Assembly (NCBI GenBank): GCA_900542935.1
Contig: UQPN01000007.1
Span: forward strand, 27,935 to 91,934
DNA: 64,000 bases
Direction of reading: 5' to 3'
Source of the DNA: an uncultured Eubacteriales bacterium
GTDB lineage: Bacteria; Bacillota; Clostridia; Christensenellales; Borkfalkiaceae
Shown here: piece after piece, positions 16,016 to 22,802 of the stretch
Numbering within the stretch: position 1 is the stretch's first letter
How the letters are laid out: each line of letters starts with the position of its first letter
The notes under the pieces: generated by a model
Databases searched by the model: none
What the model was told of the DNA's origin: nothing
The model's input: only the letters and a program-made list of their open reading frames with translations
Made by a program: the position numbers and the translations under genes

Positions 16016-16232
16016 GAGAAAAACGGGGAACTTGTGAAAAAAAGTAAAAAAATTTTTTCACGAGGGAAAAATGGGGAAAATATCGGGACGGGAAAGGGAA
16101 GCGTTTCTCGGTAAAAAACGGTAAAAACGTTTCGCGGCGAAAATTTACGGTTACATATTTTTATCGGGGAAAGAGTGCAAAAGACGAAAATGCGTTTTTT
16201 CGCCGGAAATACGAATACAAAAGGGGCGGACG

Positions 16233-16388
16233 ATGAACGAAACGAACGAATTTCGCGGCGAGCGACTGAAAGTAAAATGGCTGTATGTGTTGATTTTGTT
16301 TTTTACGCTTTTTCTGCTGATTGCGGCTCCCGCTACAAGAAAAACGGTGAAAGAGGGAAATAATTATATTTCTCTTATGAATAGGTAA
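16233..16388 (+). CDS. Small single-helix membrane protein, unknown
   Basis: A 51-residue peptide beginning MNETNEFRGERLKVK with one clear membrane helix (WLYVLILFFTLFLLIAA) and a short polar tail. AAGGGGCGG about 5 nt before the ATG is a good ribosome binding site. It is not recognised as any named family. It precedes an unrelated AT-rich gene by 4 bp, so the two may be co-transcribed. Confidence 0.55.
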   Translation: MNETNEFRGERLKVKWLYVLILFFTLFLLIAAPATRKTVKEGNNYISLMNR

Positions 16389-16392
16389 TAAA

Positions 16393-16809
16393 ATGAGTAC
16401 TGAATTATTTTTAAATACTAACTGTCGATTATCAAAGCAACAACAGTTTAAGATAAAGGAATGTTTTAAAAAAAATAATGTAAGGGATGTAAATTTTCGT
16501 TATATTGGCAAAGTAAAAAATGTTGAGGGAGTGAACTATTATTTTGATAGTATGTGGACACCATTTTTGAAACCATTAAACGAATTTAAGAATCCAGAAG
16601 TGGATAATTACAACGGATTGAACTCAATATTTGAAACAATCAGAGAAGTTGTAAGTTATTTGCTCAACGAAAATCACATTATTAAACTTTTCTTTGCCTC
16701 TGTTGAAGATAAGGAATTCCCCGACAAAGGAAAAACAAAACTCAAGTTTTCTGATCTTAATGAATTTAGGTGCTTTGAGTGGGGAACTATTTACAAAATA
16801 TATAAATAG
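16393..16809 (+). CDS. Hypothetical protein, AT-rich
   Basis: A 138-residue soluble protein with no signal peptide or membrane segment and no family I recognise. It has a Lys-rich N-terminal part, an aromatic middle (NYYFDSMWTPFLKPLNEF) and ends FEWGTIYKIYK. Composition and codon use are much AT-richer than the flanking genes, which suggests horizontal acquisition, perhaps as an orphan immunity- or defence-type small protein; that last idea is only a guess. Confidence 0.6.
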   Translation: MSTELFLNTNCRLSKQQQFKIKECFKKNNVRDVNFRYIGKVKNVEGVNYYFDSMWTPFLKPLNEFKNPEVDNYNGLNSIFETIREVVSYLLNENHIIKLFFASVEDKEFPDKGKTKLKFSDLNEFRCFEWGTIYKIYK

Positions 16810-16849
16810 TTTTTTGTAATATTCGCCGTAGTCGTAGGTATGCGAAGCG

Positions 16850-17050
16850 GTGTATGTTGCGATTCGGTTGTGCGCGGTGAATAAGGGGCGCGAGGATTGC
16901 GTAGCCGATTTGAAAAGCGCGACGGAAATTTTTGTAACCGCGGTGTTATGTGCGGTAATGATTATTCCCGTCTTGCTGATTTCGGCGGTGAGGAGCGTGA
17001 TGAAAAAAACCGGAAAATCGGGAACGCATAAAGCCGACGGCGGTTTATAA
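16850..17050 (+). CDS. Possible small membrane protein (uncertain)
   Basis: A 66-codon frame with one hydrophobic helix (TAVLCAVMIIPVLLISAV) and a basic tail. No convincing ribosome binding site precedes the ATG; a GTG at 16877 is an alternative. It fills the gap between the AT-rich hypothetical gene and the DtxR gene, where nothing else is visible. The reality of the gene is doubtful. Confidence 0.3.
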   Translation: MYVAIRLCAVNKGREDCVADLKSATEIFVTAVLCAVMIIPVLLISAVRSVMKKTGKSGTHKADGGL

Positions 17051-17094
17051 ATGTGAAAAACGCAAAAAATCAGGGAAAAACGAACGGTTTTTTG

Positions 17095-17123
17095 TTGTAA
17101 AATACAAAAAAGTATGTTATACT
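17095..17123 (+). promoter_or_regulatory. Promoter of the DtxR-family gene
   Basis: TTGTAA (17095-17100), 17-bp spacer, TATACT (17118-17123). No GGTTAGC half-site was found here, so autoregulation is not evident. Confidence 0.5.
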
Positions 17124-17174
17124 TTAAAAAACAGGCGCGGAAACGCAAAGTTTTCCGTGCCGCAGGGAGATATT

Positions 17175-17555
17175 ATGCAGTTACAGGAATCGGGGGAAAT
17201 GTATCTCGAATGTATCTTGCGCTTATCGCGCGAGATAGGAAACGTGCGTTCGATCGACATCGGGGAGTACCGCGGATTTTCAAAGCCGAGTATTTCCAGA
17301 GCGATGAAGCATTTAAAAGAGGGCGGCTTTATCAACGTGGACGAAAACGGGTTTATCACGCTGACCGAATCCGGGCGAGCCGTGGCGGAAAAAATTTACG
17401 AGCGCCACACCGTGCTTTCCGATTTGTTCGAAAGGCTGGGCGTGCCCGACGACGTTGCCGCGGAGGACGCGTGCCGCATCGAACACGTGATTTCGGACGA
17501 ATCGTTTGCGGCGATTAAAAGATTTATCCGCGAAGAGGGCGACCTGATTAAATAA
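17175..17555 (+). CDS. DtxR/MntR-family metal-dependent regulator
   Basis: A 126-residue iron- or manganese-responsive repressor. QESGEMYLECILRLS opens the winged helix domain, RGFSKPSISRAMKHLKEGGFINVDENGFITLTESG is the HTH plus wing, and ERHTVLSDLFERLGVP...AEDACRIEHVIS supplies the metal-binding and dimerisation region with the usual Glu, Cys/Glu and His ligands. No SH3-like third domain, so it is MntR-sized. The start is put at ATG 17175, with GGGAG 6 nt upstream, rather than ATG 17157. Its location about 1.2 kb from the feo promoter and the operator there point to the feo operon as a target; Fe versus Mn specificity cannot be read from sequence. Confidence 0.92.
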   Translation: MQLQESGEMYLECILRLSREIGNVRSIDIGEYRGFSKPSISRAMKHLKEGGFINVDENGFITLTESGRAVAEKIYERHTVLSDLFERLGVPDDVAAEDACRIEHVISDESFAAIKRFIREEGDLIK

Positions 17556-17673
17556 CCTGCGGGAAACAGCGGTAACCGTGATTTTATAAGTGCGCCCGTC
17601 TGCGTGCGTTCGCGTGCATGTGCGTGCGCCCGCGCGTGAAAAGACGGCGACTATTTACGAATAAACTTCGGCA

Positions 17674-18675
17674 TTACGAATAAACTTCGGCGACGGCGGC
17701 GGCAAGTTCCGCCGTCTTTTTTTGCAATTCCGCGGGTTCCAGCACTTTTACGCCCGCGCCGAGGCTGAGTATTTTTTTTGCCAGCACGTCGTCTACGGGC
17801 AGCGTGGCTTCGGCAATCCATATCTCTTTGTTTGTTCCGTCGGGGGCGTTTGTTGCGTTTTTCGCTTCGCTTTCCGCGCTGTTCTTTGCGCCTTCGCTTT
17901 CGCGGAGCGGGCGCAGATTTTCGCAGCCGAGCCAGTCCTGCACGTCGGCATAGGCGGATTTTTTTACTTCCAGTTTTACGAGCGCGCCGGCGGGGGAATC
18001 CCAGTAGTGCAGCGGAATATCGTCGCGCGTGATTTCGCGGCGGGTAAACGTTTCGCCCGTTAAAAACGCGGAATACACCCGCCCGATACGGAAGAGGCGG
18101 AACGCCTGTTGCATGCGACAGAACGCGTATACGTACCAGACGTTCTGTTTGTAAATTAAAATATGCGGCTCCGTTTTACGCACCGTGCGCTTGCCCTCGC
18201 GCGAAACATAGTCGATTTCGATGACTTCGCGGTTTTTCGCCGCGTTTTCGAACAGGCGGATTTTTTCGGAAAGCGATTTCGAATCTCCCCACGAGCCGCT
18301 GTCGATTAAAAGATAATTCGCCTCGCCCGAAAAGAAAAGCTGTTTTTCGTCGGTTTTTCTTTGCGCGGCGAGCTTTTTGCGTACGTTTAAAAAACGTTCT
18401 TCGGGCAGCTGCGAATACATGGCTTCCAGCGCTTCGTCCGCCGCTTCGTATTCCTCTTTCGTAAGCAAGCCGACGGGCAGTTTGTAGGCGTCCGAAATAT
18501 AAATGCCTCCCGTCCGCCCGGACTGCGTTTCTACGGGAACGTTCAGGGAAAGCACGTCTACATAGCGGAACACCGTGCGGACGGAAATTTTGTATTTTTG
18601 CGCGAAATATTGCGCCGTCAGTTTGCGGTGATTCAGAAGTTCGAAAAGCATATCCGTGGCAATGTCGAATTTCAT
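17674..18675 (-). CDS. YafY-type HTH/WYL-domain transcriptional regulator
   Basis: A 333-residue regulator. The N-terminal HTH_11 domain is residues 5-60 (LLNHRKLTAQYFAQKYKISVRTVFRYVDVL). The WYL domain runs from about 140 to 220 (VIEIDYVSREGKRTVRKTEPHILIYKQNVWYVYAFCR with FRLFRIGRV), then a WCX-type C-terminal domain to the end. WYL proteins sense small ligands or nucleic acid ends. GGAGG (complement of CCTCC at 18682-18686) precedes the ATG. Near the C-terminus it has an extra acidic Ala/Asn/Glu insertion (about 263-285). The target is unknown; it diverges from a small gene at 18838. Confidence 0.93.
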   Translation of the reverse strand: MKFDIATDMLFELLNHRKLTAQYFAQKYKISVRTVFRYVDVLSLNVPVETQSGRTGGIYISDAYKLPVGLLTKEEYEAADEALEAMYSQLPEERFLNVRKKLAAQRKTDEKQLFFSGEANYLLIDSGSWGDSKSLSEKIRLFENAAKNREVIEIDYVSREGKRTVRKTEPHILIYKQNVWYVYAFCRMQQAFRLFRIGRVYSAFLTGETFTRREITRDDIPLHYWDSPAGALVKLEVKKSAYADVQDWLGCENLRPLRESEGAKNSAESEAKNATNAPDGTNKEIWIAEATLPVDDVLAKKILSLGAGVKVLEPAELQKKTAELAAAVAEVYS

Positions 18676-18714
18676 TAGGTGCCTCCGTAAAAATTTTTTT
18701 AATTTTCACTAATT

Positions 18715-18743
18715 ATTTTATAAAAAGCGCAGGCGTATGTCAA
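18715..18743 (-). promoter_or_regulatory. Promoter of the WYL regulator
   Basis: Minus strand: TTGACA (complement of 18738-18743), 17-bp spacer, TAAAAT (complement of 18715-18720), near-consensus. Confidence 0.7.
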
Positions 18744-18837
18744 GTTTTTTGTGATAAAATATATTCGAAAAGCATAAAAATATGGTCGGACGGCAAAAAA
18801 AATTGAATTTTTGCGCGACTGCGGAGGAAAAACGGAT

Positions 18838-19086
18838 ATGATGTACGGCTTGGAAGCAATGAAAAATTCGATCGTTCGGGCGGAGAACGCGGCGCGGCGG
18901 GCGGCGGAAGCGAAAAAACGCGCGGGAAGCGATTCGGCGCGGGAAAACGAACTCAATTACAGAATTCTGCGCAACATCCGCGAAGAAAGCGAGGCGGAAG
19001 CCCGGGCGCGGCTGTTCGCGTGCGATTTGTTTGCCTGCGGCAAAAACGCGCGGGCGGCGGCTGCATGCGAAACGGCGTGCGTATAA
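18838..19086 (+). CDS. Small Ala/Glu/Arg-rich helical protein, unknown
   Basis: An 82-residue protein starting MMYGLEAMKN. Residues 10-60 are rich in Ala, Glu, Arg and Lys with heptad-like spacing, which predicts a helical or coiled-coil stretch (ENAARRAAEAKKRAG). Five Cys are clustered in the last third. GGAGG sits 10 nt upstream. Not recognised as a family. It lies directly ahead of the tyrS leader but has its own frame and site. Confidence 0.55.
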   Translation: MMYGLEAMKNSIVRAENAARRAAEAKKRAGSDSARENELNYRILRNIREESEAEARARLFACDLFACGKNARAAAACETACV

Positions 19087-19217
19087 GCGGCGCGCTTCGG
19101 GGTTGCTTGCCGAGGGGAGCGACGACGGGCGGCGGTATGAAAGGGCGAAAATAATTACGAAATGTAAAAATTTTCTTGCCGCGGGCGAAATTCTCTGCCG
19201 TTACGATTGCTTTTTGC

Positions 19218-19246
19218 TTGACACGCGGCGAAAAATAGAGTAAACT
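19218..19246 (+). promoter_or_regulatory. tyrS leader promoter, consensus
   Basis: TTGACA (19218-19223), exact 17-bp spacer, TAAACT (19241-19246). The expected start, seven nt past the -10, falls on A19253, the first base of the leader-peptide ATG. Confidence 0.85.
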
Positions 19247-19252
19247 TTAGCT

Positions 19253-19327
19253 ATGAAAACTTTCTTATGCGAAAACGGTATGTATTACATCTACGCTTAC
19301 TATTATTGCGACGGTGAGCGGATTTAA
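19253..19327 (+). CDS. tyrS leader peptide, six Tyr codons, leaderless
   Basis: A 24-codon frame beginning MKTFLCENGM followed by YYIYAYYYC and ending at TAA 19325-19327. Six of 24 residues are Tyr, at positions 11, 12, 14, 16, 17 and 18, i.e. codons in 19283-19306. No Shine-Dalgarno is possible because the promoter sets the transcript start at the ATG. The first codons carry RNA segment 1 (19261-19271) and the base after the stop begins segment 2 (19328-19339), the geometry of a classical attenuator. It lies upstream of tyrS, so the encoded amino acid is the substrate of the downstream enzyme. Expression has not been shown. Confidence 0.82.
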   Translation: MKTFLCENGMYYIYAYYYCDGERI

Positions 19328-19432
19328 GCGCATAAGAAAAGAATCGTGTCGGCGGCGGTTGCCCGGAAAGAAGGAATACCGCGGAACAAAAATCGCCTCG
19401 TAACGGTTTGCTTATGCGCAAGCCGTTTTTTT
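19261..19432 (+). promoter_or_regulatory. Tyrosine attenuator RNA (segments 1-4) before tyrS
   Basis: Segment 1, TTTCTTATGCG (19261-19271), pairs perfectly over 11 bp with segment 2, CGCATAAGAAA (19329-19339). Segment 2 as GCGCATAAG (19328-19336) also pairs perfectly over 9 bp with segment 3, CTTATGCGC (19411-19419). Segment 3 overlaps the terminator, AACGGTTTGC (19402-19411) with GCAAGCCGTT (19418-19427), followed by seven T. A ribosome stalled at the Tyr codons would cover segment 1 and leave 2 free to pair with 3, which disrupts the terminator. A ribosome that finishes leaves 1:2 or blocks 2, and the terminator forms. Confidence 0.8.
19402..19432 (+). terminator. Terminator of the tyrS attenuator
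   Basis: 10-bp stem with one G-U pair, loop TTATGC, then TTTTTTT (19426-19432). It lies 42 nt upstream of the tyrS ATG. Confidence 0.85.
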
Positions 19433-19473
19433 ATACGAATTTACATCAGTATCGCAGACAAGGAGAGATTGCA

Positions 19474-20670
19474 ATGGCTGAAAATATCATGGATACACTC
19501 AGAAAGCGCGGCTTCATCAAACAGACGGTGTTCGAGGACGAGCTGTACGAAAAACTCGGCAAGGAGAGCGTGCCGTTTTATATCGGGTTTGATCCCACGG
19601 CGGATTCTTTGCACGTAGGGCACTTTTTAACGCTGATCGCCATGCACCACATGCAGCAGGCGGGGCACAAGCCGATTATTTTAATCGGCGGCGGCACGGG
19701 CATGGTGGGCGACCCTTCCGGGCGCACGGACATGCGGCAGATGATGACGCGCGAGACGGTGGAACACAACGTGGCGTGTTTTAAAAAACAGATGGCGCGG
19801 TTCATCGATTTCGAGGGCGAAAACGGCGCGATTGTGGTGAATAACGCCGACTGGCTGCTGGATTTGAACTATGTGGACTTCCTGCGCGAAATCGGCGCGC
19901 ATTTCTCCGTGAACAAGATGCTTACGGCGGAGTGCTTCAAGCAACGGCTGGAACGCGGGCTTTCCTTTCTGGAATTCAACTACATGCTGATGCAGGCGTA
20001 CGACTTTCTGGTGTTGAACCGCAAGTATAATTGTTCGCTGGAACTGGGCGGCGACGACCAGTGGAGCAACATTCTGGCGGGGGCGAATTTAATCCGCATC
20101 AAAGAAAGAAAGCCCGCCTATGCGATGACGTTTACGCTTTTAACCACTTCGGACGGCAAGAAGATGGGCAAGACGGCGAAGGGCGCCGTGTGGCTGGACG
20201 AAAACAAAACTTCTCCGTACGAATTTTATCAGTACTGGCGGAACATCGACGACGCGGACGTGGAAAAGTGTCTGAAACTTTTAACGTATCTGCCGGTGGA
20301 AGAAATCGAAGAATTGTGCCGCTACAAAGACGAGCGCATCAACCGTGCGAAAGAGGTACTTGCCTACGAGCTGACGAAGGAAGTGCACGGCGAAGAAAAG
20401 GCGGAAACGGCGCGGCAGCAGGCGAAAGCCGCGTTTGCGGGCGGCGAGGGCGAACTGCTTGAAAAGGTTGCCGAAGGCGCGCAGACGGTGGTGGACGCCA
20501 TGGTGCTGTGCGGCGTGTGCAAATCGAAAGGCGAAGCGCGCAGACTGATCGCGCAGGGCGGCGTTGCGGTGAACGAGGAAAAAGTTACCGACGAGAACAT
20601 GCCCGTTCCGGAAAGCGAGTTCGTTTTGCAGAAAGGCAAGAAAGTACGAGTGAAAGTGATTGTGAAATAA
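19474..20670 (+). CDS. tyrS: Tyrosyl-tRNA synthetase
   Basis: A 398-residue class I synthetase that charges tRNA-Tyr. The HIGH-type motif is HVGH (47-50), the KMSKS-type motif is KMGKT at about 230-234, and IGGGTGMVGDPSGR and the QAYDFLVL / GGDDQWSN segments form the tyrosine and ATP site. The last 60 residues are an S4 RNA-binding domain (SKGEARRLIAQGGVAVNEEKV). It is of the bacterial TyrS type with the FDPTADSLHVGHFL signature. The start is set by AAGGAGAG 8 nt upstream. It is controlled by the leader-peptide attenuator ahead of it rather than by a recognisable T-box. Confidence 0.97.
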   Translation: MAENIMDTLRKRGFIKQTVFEDELYEKLGKESVPFYIGFDPTADSLHVGHFLTLIAMHHMQQAGHKPIILIGGGTGMVGDPSGRTDMRQMMTRETVEHNVACFKKQMARFIDFEGENGAIVVNNADWLLDLNYVDFLREIGAHFSVNKMLTAECFKQRLERGLSFLEFNYMLMQAYDFLVLNRKYNCSLELGGDDQWSNILAGANLIRIKERKPAYAMTFTLLTTSDGKKMGKTAKGAVWLDENKTSPYEFYQYWRNIDDADVEKCLKLLTYLPVEEIEELCRYKDERINRAKEVLAYELTKEVHGEEKAETARQQAKAAFAGGEGELLEKVAEGAQTVVDAMVLCGVCKSKGEARRLIAQGGVAVNEEKVTDENMPVPESEFVLQKGKKVRVKVIVK

Positions 20671-20695
20671 AGCGGACGGGCGCGGATAGCCCGCG

Positions 20696-20725
20696 AAAAA
20701 AGCCGGCGGAACAGTCGGCTTTTTT
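20696..20725 (+). terminator. Intrinsic terminator after tyrS
   Basis: AAAAAGCCG and CGGCTTTTTT form the stem with loop GCGGAACAGT and a T-run. Confidence 0.85.
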
Positions 20726-20753
20726 GTAAAGAAATTTTGAAAAAGTGCGGGGT

Positions 20754-21383
20754 ATGCGGCGGACGATTACCATTTTACACAGCGAACCGACGGAAAAAAT
20801 CATTGAAAAATCGAGATTTATCACGTATTCGGCGCGGGTTGAAAGCGAGGAAGAGGCGAAAGCGTTTCTTGCGGCGCTGAAAGACGAGCACCCGTTCGCC
20901 ACGCATATCTGTTATGCGTACGTTGCCGATAAGCAGGGGAATCTGCAGAGGTTTTCGGATAACGGCGAACCGCAGGGCACGGCCGGCATGCCTATTCTGG
21001 AAAATTTGCGCGTGCGTTGTCTTGTGAACGCGGCGGTGGCGGTGGTACGGTATTTCGGCGGAATCAAACTGGGCGCCGGAGGGCTGACGCGCGCCTATGC
21101 AGCGTGCGCGAAAGAGCAGCTGGAAAGTGCGGCGCTGTGTGAAATTCTGCCGTGCGAAACGTGGCGGGTAGCCGTGGAGTATTCCGCTGCCGAGGGCGTG
21201 AAAAAATTTCTGGCGCGCCGGGATATCGCGCCGCTTTCGGCGGAGTACGCGGCAAAAGCGGAATTCACTTTGCAGGTGCGCGCTTCTGAAAGCGAAGAAC
21301 TGCGCGCGGCGCTGAACGATTTTTTAAACGGCAGGGCGGAAATCACGCTCCTCGGCGGCTGCGACGGATATTTTCCGCTGTAA
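20754..21383 (+). CDS. YigZ/IMPACT family protein (UPF0029)
   Basis: A 209-residue protein of the YigZ/IMPACT family. The N-terminal domain shows EKSRFITYSARV, EEAKAFLAALKDEHPFATHICYAYV, FSDNGEPQGTAGMPIL and VRYFGGIKLGAGGLTRAY, the family core. The C-terminal DUF1949 ferredoxin-like domain follows from about 135. These proteins are linked to translation control (GCN2 inhibition in eukaryotes) but their bacterial role is unclear. Start choice is uncertain: ATG 20754 has no strong site; GTG 20745 is in frame just upstream. It is followed by a strong terminator. Confidence 0.92.
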   Translation: MRRTITILHSEPTEKIIEKSRFITYSARVESEEEAKAFLAALKDEHPFATHICYAYVADKQGNLQRFSDNGEPQGTAGMPILENLRVRCLVNAAVAVVRYFGGIKLGAGGLTRAYAACAKEQLESAALCEILPCETWRVAVEYSAAEGVKKFLARRDIAPLSAEYAAKAEFTLQVRASESEELRAALNDFLNGRAEITLLGGCDGYFPL

Positions 21384-21436
21384 TAAAGCTGTTGTGAAAA
21401 GGTTTTTATAAAAATTCAGCCGTTGCTTGCCGACAT

Positions 21437-21473
21437 AAAAATACCGCCGCGGCGTACAGCGACGGTATTTTTA
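21437..21473 (+). terminator. Intrinsic terminator after the YigZ gene
   Basis: AAAATACCG pairs with CGGTATTTT (21463-21471), with an inner CGCCGCGGCG dyad, followed by TTTATTT. Confidence 0.85.
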
Positions 21474-21558
21474 TTTGAATCGCATTATTCGCTTCGGGCA
21501 AAAACGGCGGAAGAATTTTTAAATTTTGAAAAGTATAGACTTTTTAATGCGCAATGTC

Positions 21559-21849
21559 TGCTATAATAGAAAGGAAAATATAAAGAAGAATATAAATGAA
21601 AACATTTTGTTTTGACAAATTACAAAACAAGAAAGTCGTTTAACGAAGGCAAGTAACCGACGCTGAAAGACAACAGGAAAAGTGCCGGGGCAAAGGGGAA
21701 AACAATGATTGCGCATAAGAACCGAGATTACGAATATTAAACGGAACGGATATTGGGGAAGCTCCGATTTAAAAAACCGGAAAAGTCAATTATCGGCACG
21801 CGATGATAAAGACGACGCGCGCGAGGGATGACGGGATAAAAATACGAGA
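21559..21849 (+). promoter_or_regulatory. Extended -10 promoter and long 5' leader with two micro-ORFs
   Basis: TGCTATAATAG gives an extended -10 (TATAAT 21562-21567). The transcript then has about 280 nt before the next gene. It carries a 15-codon frame at 21596-21643 (MKTFCFDKLQNKKVV) with AAGAAG before it, and an 11-codon frame at 21705-21740 (MIAHKNRDYEY) with AAAGGGG 6 nt before it. Whether these are translated, or the region is a structured RNA, is not known. 21384-21558 holds only the terminator. Confidence 0.4.
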
Positions 21850-22056
21850 ATGAACGAGGACGACGCTTTACAACAGATAACCGACAGACTGATTGCTAAT
21901 ATAGAAGAATTGTTTGAGTTTAAAGACGAACTTGAAACGCAGTTTCAGTACGGAGAACGGGTTGCGTATACCGAATGTCTGGAATGGATACAGAAATTCG
22001 GAAAGGCAAAGAATCTCGGACTGGATTTCGATATTGAAAAACGGTTTCCGTTATAA
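21850..22056 (+). CDS. Small acidic hypothetical protein
   Basis: A 68-residue, mostly helical protein (ALQQITDRLIANIEELFEFK; YTECLEWIQKF). No membrane segment or signal. No family recognised. The start ATG has weak upstream purines (GATAAAAATACGAGA). Its regular helical pattern and acidic-to-aromatic balance look like a real protein, perhaps one that binds another protein. Confidence 0.55.
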   Translation: MNEDDALQQITDRLIANIEELFEFKDELETQFQYGERVAYTECLEWIQKFGKAKNLGLDFDIEKRFPL

Positions 22057-22441
22057 CGTTCCGGAGGCTGACGGAAAGATTTCGTCGCGGTTGTGCGGCA
22101 GTTTTTTCCGCGCGGTTCGCAGGACGGAAGAACGTCCGCTTGCCGTTTTCGTGTGCGCGAAAATGCCTGAAGGCGTCTGCTTTTCCTCCGTTTTTTTCGG
22201 CTTGGAGGGGCGGCGGAAAGAAAAAAACGGCAACGGAGAAATTCTTTTCGTATCGCGGAAAGAACGCGGATACGGCAAGCGAGAATACATGGCTTCGTCC
22301 GACGGACTTGCCGAAGCGGATAAGTGAAATGAAGCAAAAAATAAACGATAAAATCTTCCGAAAGAGTTACGGAAAAAATATTCAAAAACATAATAAAGAG
22401 TAAATTTTTTAGATATTTCGCATAGTACGGCGCGTTAAAGC
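22057..22441. other. Region without a supportable gene
   Basis: 385 bp between the small acidic gene and the antiporter promoter. Frames that cross it start inside the upstream gene or lack ribosome binding sites and family resemblance. No repeat or strong hairpin was seen. Confidence 0.5.
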
Positions 22442-22736
22442 TTGAAAAATAAAAAAATTTGTGTTATAATGTGTGCAATAATTTTTACGTAGCAATGCCG
22501 AAACGTCAAAAAACCGTTTCGGATAAAGGCAGAGGCGTTGAAAGCGCCCGATTATCCGACGCTTAATTCCGCTATCCGGAATTTCAGGGGCGAATTTACG
22601 AAAGTAAAAGCGCAGGCTTCATTCGGGGAAAGGTTTGCGGAATCAAAATTGGCTGTATAGAAAATTGGCATAGCCTTGGTTGTCTGATATCGCTTCGGCG
22701 ACGCGTACAAATTGACAGTAGTAATTAAATCGGAAT
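22442..22736 (+). ncRNA. Promoter and structured leader RNA before the antiporter operon (riboswitch candidate)
   Basis: TTGAAA (22442-22447), 17-bp spacer, TATAAT (22465-22470) is a strong promoter. The following 260 nt fold into several clear stems: CCGAAACG/CGTTTCGG (22498-22522), GGATAA...TTATCC enclosing GGCG/CGCC, AATTCCG/CGGAATT, and TTTAC-GAAA-GTAAA with a GNRA loop. CGCTTAAT (22560-22567) plus hairpin plus GGGGCGAAT (22587-22595) recalls the 5' half of ydaO-type c-di-AMP riboswitches, but the 3' consensus (GTCAGCTAACC...) is not seen. The class is unassigned. GCGTAC near 22703 could pair with the terminator's left arm as an antiterminator. Confidence 0.6.
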
Positions 22737-22774
22737 CCGTACGCATATAAAAATATGCGTACGGTGTTGTTTTT
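22737..22774 (+). terminator. Attenuator terminator of the antiporter leader
   Basis: CCGTACGCATAT (22737-22748) pairs perfectly over 12 bp with ATATGCGTACGG (22753-22764), loop AAAA, then TGTTGTTTTT. It lies between the promoter and the gene, as in a termination-type riboswitch. Confidence 0.88.
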
Positions 22775-22802
22775 GAAACTCGCTGAAAGGAGATGGGCCG
22801 CG

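Noticed and set aside
19253..19440. Functional T-box controlling tyrS
   Set aside because: No Stem I specifier-loop motifs and no intact TGGN bulge; the leader peptide and three-way pairing explain the region better.
22140..22403. 87-codon plus-strand frame after the small acidic gene
   Set aside because: No ribosome binding site, low-complexity Ser/Lys/Arg composition, and no conserved-looking motif.
22442..22774. Firm assignment as a ydaO (c-di-AMP) riboswitch
   Set aside because: Only the 5' elements match from memory; the conserved 3' GTCAGCTAACC-type segment is missing, so it is listed as an unclassified structured leader.
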